Source of the DNA: PFJX01 sp964440155
GTDB taxonomy: Bacteria; Pseudomonadota; Gammaproteobacteria; Burkholderiales; Thiobacillaceae
Reading direction: 5' to 3'
Assembly (NCBI GenBank): GCA_964440155.1
Contig: CAYTRH010000014.1
Span: 1-35,826, forward strand
Length of the DNA stretch: 35,826 bases
The position numbers and the translations under genes were made by a program. This document shows positions 16,099 through 22,779 of the stretch, piece after piece. The notes beneath the pieces were generated by a model. The model was not told where the DNA came from. It did no database searches and was given only the letters and a program-made list of their open reading frames with translations. The first letter of the stretch is position 1, and every line of letters starts with the position of its first letter.

Positions 16099-18120
16099 TC
16101 ATCCGGTCACGAATACCAGCAGCACGATCAGCGTGGCGAAGCTGTAGATCAGGTACCACTGGATGCGGCCGTGCTGCAGCCGGCCGGCGCGCACGGACAG
16201 CCAGGCCACCGCCTCACCGACCGGCCGATAAAGCAGCAGCCACAGCCGGTCCCGGCTGTCACCGCGGTACACCGGGTGGCGGTCGAACGGGTCCGGTGTG
16301 TGCCGCTCGACCCGCATGAATGCACTGAAGATGTGGCGGATGGGCTGACCGAAGCCCTCGGCGCTGTCCTGCATGCGCGCATCCTGCTCGGGGTAGCCGC
16401 AATCCCACGGCGCGGCCCGGCGCACACGGCCGTGGAACAGACGCTTGACGCCGAAGAACACCGCCACGGTGACGGCCACGACCACGCCCAGGAACAGCAG
16501 CGGCGCATAGCTGGCGCGCTCGGCGGCAATCGGCGCGAGTAGCAGCGGGCTACCATCGTTGACCAGCGCCTGGCCGATCAACTGCCGCGTCACCGGCGCC
16601 AGTCCCTCGACCACGAAGGACGGAAACAGGCCCAGCAACACGCAGCCTGCGGCCAGCCAGAGCATACCCAGCCGCTCCGCACGGCCGGCATCGTGCGCCT
16701 GATGCAACGCGGTATCGCGTGGCCGGCCCAGAAATACCACACCGTAGAATTTGACCATGACATAGGCCGCCAGCGCCGCCGCCAGCACCACCACTGCCGC
16801 AGCCACCGGGATCACCATGTTCAGATACGGCCGGTCCAGACCCGGCGTGAGCAGGAATGCCTGCAACAACAGCCACTCCGACACGAAACCGTTGAGCGGC
16901 GGCAACCCGGCGATGGCCAACGCGCCGATCAGCGTCAGCCACGCCGTCCATGGCATGGTGCGGATCAACCCGCCCAGGCGCCCCATGCGCCGCTCACCGG
17001 TGGCATGCAGCACCGAGCCGGTACCGATGAACAGCAGACCCTTGAACAGGGCGTGATTGAGGGCGTGATACAGCAGCGCGGTCAGCGTCAACGCCGCCAG
17101 CATGGGCTTGCCATCGGCGTGGAAGATCAGCGTCAGGCCGAAGCCGGCGACGATCAGGCCGATGTTCTCGATCGACGACCATGCCAGCAGGCGCTTCATG
17201 TCGGACTGCACGGCAGCAAAGATCACGCCGTACAGCGCGCTAGCCAAGCCCAAGGCGAGCGCCAGCACCCCCCACCAGGTCAAGGTCGTGCCCAACAGAT
17301 CGAAAGCCACGCGCAGCAGACCATAGATGGCAGTCTTCAGCATGACTCCGCTCATCAGCGCCGACACCGGCGAAGGCGCCGCCGGATGCGCCTCCGGCAA
17401 CCACACATGCAGGGGCACCAGCCCCGCCTTGGCACCGAAACCGAACAGCGCCAGCAAGAAGGCGACCGATGCCCATGCCGGCGTCGGCTCGGCCAGACGC
17501 ATCGCGTCGAAAGCGTAGGACCGCGCATGACCCGACTCACCGCCGTGCAGCACGCCGAAGCACAACAGCAGCGCCACCGCGCCGACATGGGCGATGAGCA
17601 GATAGAGAAAGCCGGCGCGGCGGATCTCCGGCACGGCATGGTCGCTGGTGACCAGGAAATACGAGGCCAGCGCCATCACTTCCCACGCCAGCATGAACGC
17701 GTAGGCGTCATCGGCCAGCAGCACCAGGGCCATGCCGGCCAGGAACAGGTGGTACCACAGCGCCAGCTCGGCCAGCGGTGCCGCCGCCAGCGTGCGGAAA
17801 TAGCCGGCGGCATGCACGGTCACACCAAACGACGCGACGCCGAGCAATAGCAGAAAAAACCCGGACAACGCATCCAGACGCAGATGGAACGGCAGATCGG
17901 GCAGGCCGATGGGCAGGACGAAGGCCGCCGGCGGCAGCGCCAGCGCACTCGCGCCGATGCCGGCCATGAGCAGACAACCCAGCGCACCCAGCGGCAGGAT
18001 CCAGCGCCTGATGCGCGTGGCCCGCCGCCCCCCGACCAGCGCCACTGCCGCGAGCCCCAGCCAGAACAGCACGACGCCCCAGGCCCAGTCCAGTGGCGCA
18101 GCTTCAGGCACCGGCCACAC
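16099..18120 (-). CDS. hyfB: HyfB/NuoL-like proton-channel subunit, first gene of the Hyf-like operon
   Basis: This 673-residue protein from the proposed GTG at 18120 equals the length of HyfB (about 672). The antiporter core shows AWEVMALASYFLV (key Glu) and GAKAGLVPLHVWLPEAHPAAPSPVSALMSG (Lys and His), then a long C-terminal extension with PWDCGYPEQDARMQ. The frame is open back to an ATG at 18267 and another at 18249, but those would add about 45-50 polar residues before TM1 without a ribosome site; GTG 18120 places TM1 eight residues in. The start remains uncertain. The gene is divergent from a small ribbon-helix-helix regulator with iterated operators between. DabB-type transporters are also NuoL-like, but no DabA (DUF2309) gene accompanies it. 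Confidence 0.88.
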   Translation of the reverse strand: MWPVPEAAPLDWAWGVVLFWLGLAAVALVGGRRATRIRRWILPLGALGCLLMAGIGASALALPPAAFVLPIGLPDLPFHLRLDALSGFFLLLLGVASFGVTVHAAGYFRTLAAAPLAELALWYHLFLAGMALVLLADDAYAFMLAWEVMALASYFLVTSDHAVPEIRRAGFLYLLIAHVGAVALLLCFGVLHGGESGHARSYAFDAMRLAEPTPAWASVAFLLALFGFGAKAGLVPLHVWLPEAHPAAPSPVSALMSGVMLKTAIYGLLRVAFDLLGTTLTWWGVLALALGLASALYGVIFAAVQSDMKRLLAWSSIENIGLIVAGFGLTLIFHADGKPMLAALTLTALLYHALNHALFKGLLFIGTGSVLHATGERRMGRLGGLIRTMPWTAWLTLIGALAIAGLPPLNGFVSEWLLLQAFLLTPGLDRPYLNMVIPVAAAVVVLAAALAAYVMVKFYGVVFLGRPRDTALHQAHDAGRAERLGMLWLAAGCVLLGLFPSFVVEGLAPVTRQLIGQALVNDGSPLLLAPIAAERASYAPLLFLGVVVAVTVAVFFGVKRLFHGRVRRAAPWDCGYPEQDARMQDSAEGFGQPIRHIFSAFMRVERHTPDPFDRHPVYRGDSRDRLWLLLYRPVGEAVAWLSVRAGRLQHGRIQWYLIYSFATLIVLLVFVTG

Positions 18121-18300
18121 CTGTCGGCGAATGCGGGTGTCGCGTGACCATGCGCCCGGGGCGCTGCCGGCGCTCGACGTGCCCCTCCCCTGCTGACCCC
18201 GGCAGGCGATGATCGGTGTACCGTTCACGGCGCGGATGTCCGTTGTCATGGGCGGCGGCCGCACCATGCACGGCGAGAACCCCGGAGACGACGTGGACAG

Positions 18301-18365
18301 GCATCAGATATTTGCATCAGGTGCGCATGTAATGTGCATCAGATTATCATGTTTTCATGCATCAG
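18301..18365. promoter_or_regulatory. Four GCATCAG direct repeats (operator for the RHH regulator)
   Basis: GCATCAG occurs exactly at 18301-18307, 18314-18320, 18336-18342 and 18359-18365, with start-to-start distances of 13, 22 and 23 bases, in a notably A/T-rich patch. The last copy runs into the ribosome site of the small regulator gene. Ribbon-helix-helix proteins commonly bind short iterated sites next to their own gene. The repeats lie between that gene and the Hyf-like operon, so both are likely targets. Confidence 0.6.
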
Positions 18366-18374
18366 GAGAAACCG

Positions 18375-18569
18375 ATGGAGCACAAGACCGCCCGCCTCAC
18401 CGTATTGCTCGACCCGGCCAAGAAACGCGCCTTCGAGACGCTGTGCGCACAACAGGACATGACTCCGTCGCAGGTCGTGCGCCAGTTGATCCGCGAGTAT
18501 CTGAGAAAGCATGGCGTGGAATGGCAACCGAGCGGCGCCGCGGGACAGGACGAATCGACGCCCGAATGA
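18375..18569 (+). CDS. Small ribbon-helix-helix (CopG/Arc-type) transcription regulator
   Basis: This 64-residue protein begins MEHKTARLTVLLDPAKKRAFE. The strand TARLTVLLD followed by two helices (PAKKRAFETLCAQQ and TPSQVVRQLIREYLRKHG) is the ribbon-helix-helix fold, which dimerises and inserts a beta ribbon into the DNA groove. The tail is short and polar. The ATG at 18375 was chosen because AGGAGA ends 5 bases before it; an in-frame ATG at 18357 lies before that site. No toxin gene follows, so an antitoxin role is not supported. The iterated GCATCAG motif upstream and the divergent Hyf-like operon suggest a local regulator. Confidence 0.8.
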   Translation: MEHKTARLTVLLDPAKKRAFETLCAQQDMTPSQVVRQLIREYLRKHGVEWQPSGAAGQDESTPE

Positions 18570-18766
18570 CGGCCGGGGCTGCATACTTCGCCGCGGCCGT
18601 GGCCGGCAGCCGCAACGGCGGAGCTGCGCGGCGGAGCCGCCGATCCCACCGGTCGCAACACCCGCCCGGCGATCGCGACACGACCGCCGGGCCGTCGGTA
18701 AGCCCGCCTGCCGCGTGAACGTGGGCGCGGGCCCATCACATCACCCCGCATGGAGACGTCCACCCA
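18570..18766. other. Gap between the RHH gene and the SLC13 gene
   Basis: No convincing open frame lies here. A GC-rich hairpin (CGGCGG-AG-CCGCCG) sits at about 18629-18642 and could attenuate read-through. A GGAG about 11 bases before the ATG at 18767 is the likely ribosome site of the next gene. I see no strong sigma-70 promoter. Confidence 0.4.
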
Positions 18767-20614
18767 ATGACCGCCGATCAAGCTCTGATCCTCACCATCC
18801 TGCTCGTCACAGTGGCCCTGTTCCTGTGGGGCCGCTGGCGCCACGACATGGTGGCGGTGGCCGCGCTGCTCGCCTGCGTGCTGGCGGGACTAGTCTCGCC
18901 GGCACAGGCTTTCGCCGGTTTCGGCCACCCGGCCGTGGTCACCGTCGCCTGCGTGCTGGTGCTGAGCCGCGGCTTGCAAACCTCGGGCGCGGTGGATGCA
19001 CTGACCCGCGCCGTGCTGCCGGCGCGCGCCGGCATCACCCTCAGCCTGGCCGCGCTGGTCGGTCTGGGCGCGCTGCTGTCGGGATTCATGAACAATGTCG
19101 GCGCGATGGCCCTGTTGATGCCGGTGGCGATGCAACTGGCCGGGCGTCTGAACCTCACACCGGGCCAGGTACTGATGCCCTTGGCCTTCGGCACCATCCT
19201 GGGCGGCATGACGACATTGATCGGCACGCCGCCCAATCTCATCGTTTCCGGCTTCCGTGCGCAGACCGGCGCCGGCAGTTTCGCCATGTTCGACTTCGCC
19301 CCGGTCGGCCTGGCCGTGGCCGTCGCCGGCATCCTGTTCGTCGCCCTGCTCGGCTGGCGCCTGGTGCCCAAGCGCCGGCCCGCCGGCATGGAAGGCTTCG
19401 AATCCGGCGCCTACGTCACCGAGGCGCGTGTGCCCGAGCACAGCAAGGCGGCAGGCGCGCGCCTGCGCGAGATCGAGGCGATGCTGGACGGCAGCGATGC
19501 GCAGATCATCGGCCTGGTGCACCGGGGCGTGCGCCTGACCGCGCCCAATGCGCAGCGCACGGTGCATGCCGGCGACATCCTGCTGATCGAGGCGGAGGCC
19601 GAAGCCTTGGCCGGCGTGCTCTCCACCCTTGGCCTGACCCTGGCGGAAGCAGTGACGCCCGAGCCTGCCGCCGATGCCACGCACACCGCGGAGTCCATGG
19701 ACACGTCTAATGGCGACACCGACGCGCACGATGCGGCGCCGGATCGCGCCGACTCGGGCGAGATCGCCCTGATGGAGCTGGCCGTGCTGCCCAGTTCCAA
19801 CCTGGTTGGACGTTCGGCCAGCGACATCCTGCTGCGCACCCGCTACGGGCTCAACCTGCTGGCGCTGTCTCGCGAGGGGCAACGTTCGATGAAGCGACTG
19901 CGCTCGGTGGCCATCCAGTCCGGTGATCTGCTGCTGATGCAGGGGCCACCCGAGGCCCTGGCCGAGTTCGCCGCCGACCATGGCTGCGTACCACTGGCTG
20001 AACGCGAACTGCGCATTCCGGACCAGCGCAAGGCCTGGCAGGCCGGTTCGATCATGGCGGTGGCCGTCGGCGGCGCGGCCTTCGGCCTGGTGCCCGCGGC
20101 CATCGCCTTCGCCGCCGGTGTGCTGGCGTCCATGGTGCTGCGTACCGTGCCGCCGCGCGCCGTCTACGAGGCCATCGACTGGCCGGTGATCGTGTTGTTG
20201 GCAGCACTGATCCCGGTGGCTGGCGCGATGGAAACGACCGGCACCGCGGATCTGATCGCCCGCTTCATGCTCGACCATTTGGCACAGGGCCACGCCGTCA
20301 TCGGCCTGGCTTTGGTCCTGGTGGTGACGATGTTCCTGTCCGATCTGATGAACAACGCCGCCACGGCGGCGGTGATGTGCCCGATCGCCATCGGCACCGC
20401 CACGGCGCTGGGAGTCAGCGCCGATGCGTTCCTGATGGCGGTGGCGATCGGCGCCTCCTGCGCCTTCCTCACCCCCATCGGCCACCAGAACAACACCCTG
20501 ATCCTGGGCCCCGGGGGGTTCCGTTTCGGCGACTACTGGCGCATGGGCCTGCCGCTGGAGCTGGTGGTGATCGCGGTCAGCCTGCCCACGCTGCTGCTGG
20601 TCTGGCCGCTGTGA
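18767..20614 (+). CDS. SLC13/DASS-family anion permease with two TrkA-C (RCK-C) domains
   Basis: This 615-residue transporter has two membrane halves flanking a cytoplasmic block. The first half contains FMNNVGAMALLMPVAM and GTILGGMTTLIGTPPNLIVSGF; the second contains DLMNNAATAAVMCPIAIG and SCAFLTPIGHQNN, the paired SNT/SNN-like motifs of the DASS/SLC13 fold. About residues 215-405 hold two RCK-C-like ligand-binding domains split by a low-complexity acidic stretch near residue 305. Members carry sulfate, dicarboxylates or other anions, usually with sodium. Sulfate or another anion is plausible here, and DIC cannot be excluded. It is convergent with the TerB-like gene, 20 bases apart. Confidence 0.88.
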   Translation: MTADQALILTILLVTVALFLWGRWRHDMVAVAALLACVLAGLVSPAQAFAGFGHPAVVTVACVLVLSRGLQTSGAVDALTRAVLPARAGITLSLAALVGLGALLSGFMNNVGAMALLMPVAMQLAGRLNLTPGQVLMPLAFGTILGGMTTLIGTPPNLIVSGFRAQTGAGSFAMFDFAPVGLAVAVAGILFVALLGWRLVPKRRPAGMEGFESGAYVTEARVPEHSKAAGARLREIEAMLDGSDAQIIGLVHRGVRLTAPNAQRTVHAGDILLIEAEAEALAGVLSTLGLTLAEAVTPEPAADATHTAESMDTSNGDTDAHDAAPDRADSGEIALMELAVLPSSNLVGRSASDILLRTRYGLNLLALSREGQRSMKRLRSVAIQSGDLLLMQGPPEALAEFAADHGCVPLAERELRIPDQRKAWQAGSIMAVAVGGAAFGLVPAAIAFAAGVLASMVLRTVPPRAVYEAIDWPVIVLLAALIPVAGAMETTGTADLIARFMLDHLAQGHAVIGLALVLVVTMFLSDLMNNAATAAVMCPIAIGTATALGVSADAFLMAVAIGASCAFLTPIGHQNNTLILGPGGFRFGDYWRMGLPLELVVIAVSLPTLLLVWPL

Positions 20615-20634
20615 GCGCAGCAAGCCCGGGAGAT

Positions 20635-21594
20635 TCAGGCGCCCTTGACCAGCGCCATGACCTTGGCGGCATCCAGCCCGCGCGCCGTCTCCCGCATGCG
20701 CGGCAGATAGTCGGCCTGCATCGCCTTGGCCGGACCAAGCAGTTCCCGGAAGGTCTGTTGCAGCAGCGCGGCACTCATCTGCCGGCCGCCGCCGTAATAG
20801 CGCTTGGCCACCTGGCCTAGGGCATAGGTGGTGGCGAAAGAGAAAGCCATGCCGGCGGCCGCGCCGCCCACCTTGCCCATGGTCTTGCCACCGGCCTTGC
20901 CCAATAGCCCACCCAGCAGCTTGCGCCCGAACTGTTCCAGATACTGGGAGGTGAGCCCCACGCCGGCGGTGGCCAGAAACTCGCGGATGTGCCCCTGATC
21001 CAGCGTCACGCCATGCGCCTTGCCGATTTGGTACACCATCCGGATCTGTAGCGGAACGATGGCCAGCGAAGCCCAGGACTGCGGCAGCAGTTCCAGGGCG
21101 CCGGCGAGGATGGCCTGGTTGAGGATGGAGCGGTCGAGTTCGGCCTCGGCCACGTTGGGCACGGCCGCGACCACGGGACCGGCCGCAGGCACGGCGGCAG
21201 GCGCGGCTGTGCTGGCGAGCCGGACGATATCCTCGACTTCGGTCTCGACGCCTTGCGCCTGGCCCGCCTCCAAACCCAGTGCCACGCGCAGCTCGTCGAG
21301 GAAGCGCCGTTCGGCCGCATTGGTGGCACCGTCGGCATCGCATACGCCAACCGCCATTTCGTAGGCGAGCAGGCGGTGTTGCGCATCGGTGAGTCCGCGC
21401 ACGGCATCCGCCAGACTCAGGCGCTTGAGCAGCACGTCCTGGTAGAGACGGGTGAGGTCCGGCATCTCCGCTTCGCCCGCGAGCGATTCGGCCATGGCGC
21501 GGATGTGATCGCGTTCGCGCTCGTCCTTGGCCCCGTCGGCGAAGGCGGCAAACAGGGCGATGGCGAGCAGGCTGCGTTGCTGTTCCGGATTCAT
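20635..21594 (-). CDS. TerB-like / DUF697 (YcjF-type) protein
   Basis: This is a 319-residue protein. Residues 1-125 form a TerB-like helical domain with acidic positions (ADGAKDERERDHI and CDADGATNAAERRFLDEL). After an Ala/Pro linker comes a DUF697-like part (about 150-290) with hydrophobic, Gly-rich stretches (GVGLTSQYLEQFGRKLLGGLLG and AAAGMAFSFATTYALG) that may embed in the membrane. DUF697 domains occur in YcjF and some GTPase partners; their function is poorly known. An AGGAG lies upstream of the ATG at 21594. It follows cbbR in the same direction, 117 bases apart. A link to envelope stress or membrane protein maintenance is only a guess. Confidence 0.78.
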   Translation of the reverse strand: MNPEQQRSLLAIALFAAFADGAKDERERDHIRAMAESLAGEAEMPDLTRLYQDVLLKRLSLADAVRGLTDAQHRLLAYEMAVGVCDADGATNAAERRFLDELRVALGLEAGQAQGVETEVEDIVRLASTAAPAAVPAAGPVVAAVPNVAEAELDRSILNQAILAGALELLPQSWASLAIVPLQIRMVYQIGKAHGVTLDQGHIREFLATAGVGLTSQYLEQFGRKLLGGLLGKAGGKTMGKVGGAAAGMAFSFATTYALGQVAKRYYGGGRQMSAALLQQTFRELLGPAKAMQADYLPRMRETARGLDAAKVMALVKGA

Positions 21595-21711
21595 CAGGTC
21601 ACTCCTGGGCTTGGTTGGCGGTGCCGCGTTCGATCACGCAGCGCGCCGACGGTTCACGTCGGCCGCGGATCGAGCCGGGTGGCATGGGTACATGACGGTG
21701 GCCGACGCTGG

Positions 21712-22653
21712 TCAGCACCGAGACCGTCGCTCGGGCGAGCGCCGGTAGGGCGCCTGCAACTCATGGGTGAACTGGTGGAGGAAACGGCGGAACTGCCCTA
21801 CCACCGGCAGGTCGCCCTTGACGCTCAGATGAACCAGATACCAGTGGCCGTGGATGGGCAGGGTATCGACGTCGAGCACGCGGATCTCCTCGCCGAAATA
21901 GAGGCCCGCCAACATGGTGCGGGACACGATGGACACACCCACGCCGGTGGCGACCGCCTGCTCGATGGCGAAGTTGCTGCCCAGCTCCATACGCGGGCGG
22001 ATGGTGAGGCCGTGCTGCGCCAGGTGGCGCTCGATGGTGATGCGTGTGCCCGAGCCCGGCTCGCGCATCAGGAAGGGCTGGGCGCACAGCTCGACCAGGG
22101 GGATGCGGCGCCGGCGCCGCGCGAGCGGATGCTGACGGGCGGCGATGGCCACCAGCTCGTTGGGCATGAACGGCTCCACGATCAGGTCCGCCCCGTCCGG
22201 CGGCACACTGAAGATGTAGAGGTCATCGAGATTGTCGCGCATGCGCCTGAGCAGCACGTCGCGCTGGCTCACGCTCAGCGTGGGTTCGATGGCCGGGTGC
22301 TGTTGCAGGAAATGGCCGAGCAGACGCGGGGCGAAGAACTTGGCAGAGGTCACCACCCCCAGCCGCAGCCGGCCTGCCTCCAGCCCCTTGAGCGCTTGCA
22401 GGCGCGCCTGCATCTGCTCCAGGCCGTCGAGCATGATGCGCGCGCCGGCCAGCACGATCTCGCCCGCCTCGGTCAGATGCAGCTTCTTGCGGTGGATGTA
22501 GAACAGCGGGCTGCCGACGATGTCCTGCAACTGCGCCATCTGCATGGACACCGTGGGCTGGGTCAGATGCAGCTCACGCGCGACCTGGCTGAAATTGCCG
22601 CAGCGGGCGATGCGTTCGAACACCTGCAGTTGGCGCAGCGTGGGGTGAGCCAT
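21712..22653 (-). CDS. cbbR: CbbR-type LysR regulator
   Basis: This 313-residue LysR-type regulator has a winged helix-turn-helix at 1-65 (LRQLQVFERIARCGNFSQVARELHLTQPTVSMQMAQL), the exact style of CbbR/RbcR/CmpR. A periplasmic-binding-protein-like effector domain follows from about residue 90 (GRLRLGVVTSAKFFAPRLLG). CbbR-family proteins sense metabolites such as RuBP, 2-phosphoglycolate or NADPH and switch on cbb or DIC-transport genes. It is divergent from SulP copy 2 with a palindrome next to its start codon, the classic arrangement for control of the neighbour and itself. It could be the CmpR/CcmR-like specialist for transport rather than the Rubisco-operon CbbR. Confidence 0.9.
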   Translation of the reverse strand: MAHPTLRQLQVFERIARCGNFSQVARELHLTQPTVSMQMAQLQDIVGSPLFYIHRKKLHLTEAGEIVLAGARIMLDGLEQMQARLQALKGLEAGRLRLGVVTSAKFFAPRLLGHFLQQHPAIEPTLSVSQRDVLLRRMRDNLDDLYIFSVPPDGADLIVEPFMPNELVAIAARQHPLARRRRRIPLVELCAQPFLMREPGSGTRITIERHLAQHGLTIRPRMELGSNFAIEQAVATGVGVSIVSRTMLAGLYFGEEIRVLDVDTLPIHGHWYLVHLSVKGDLPVVGQFRRFLHQFTHELQAPYRRSPERRSRC

Positions 22654-22661
22654 GGGCTTGA

Positions 22662-22679
22662 TATAAGTAATTACCTATA
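22662..22679. promoter_or_regulatory. Palindromic operator between cbbR and SulP copy 2
   Basis: TATAAGTAATTACCTATA is an 18-base dyad with 8 of 9 pairs matching, in an A/T-rich stretch of an otherwise GC-rich region. It begins 8 bases upstream of the cbbR ATG and about 100 bases before the SulP ATG. LysR proteins bind such dyads in divergent gaps. Binding here could repress cbbR and serve as the recognition site for activating SulP copy 2. Confidence 0.6.
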
Positions 22680-22779
22680 GCTGGCATCGTAACAATTGAT
22701 TTCCTCTTATACAACGTGCTCCCTAACATGATGCGCAGCGCTCGGCACCCCGCCGCGCATCGAGAGAGAGGAGCATCCA

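Noticed and set aside
10935..18120. A genuine hydrogenase-4 or formate hydrogenlyase
   Set aside because: The large subunit lacks all four [NiFe] cysteines, and no ferredoxin subunits, formate dehydrogenase or maturation genes are nearby.
16099..18120. DabB of a DAB-type DIC pump
   Set aside because: The gene is NuoL-like, but it is followed by HyfC/E/F/G/I homologues, has HyfB's long C-terminal extension, and there is no DUF2309 (DabA) gene in the window.
18165..18180. Possible sigma-54 promoter (GGGCACGTCGAGCGCC on the minus strand) before the hyfB-like gene
   Set aside because: The GG/GC spacing is right, but the -12 element lacks TT and other positions also mismatch, so it is likely chance in GC-rich sequence.
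18301..18365. Plasmid-type replication iterons
   Set aside because: The short repeats sit between divergent chromosomal operons with no replication initiator gene nearby; an operator explains them better.
18375..18569. Antitoxin of a toxin-antitoxin pair
   Set aside because: The ribbon-helix-helix fold is compatible, but no small toxin-like gene follows; the next gene is a large transporter after a 197-base gap.
18890..21343. 817-codon minus-strand open frame opposite the SLC13 gene
   Set aside because: It is opposite a clear transporter, with His/Gln/Arg/Gly-rich composition and no domain; it also runs out of frame through the real TerB-like gene.
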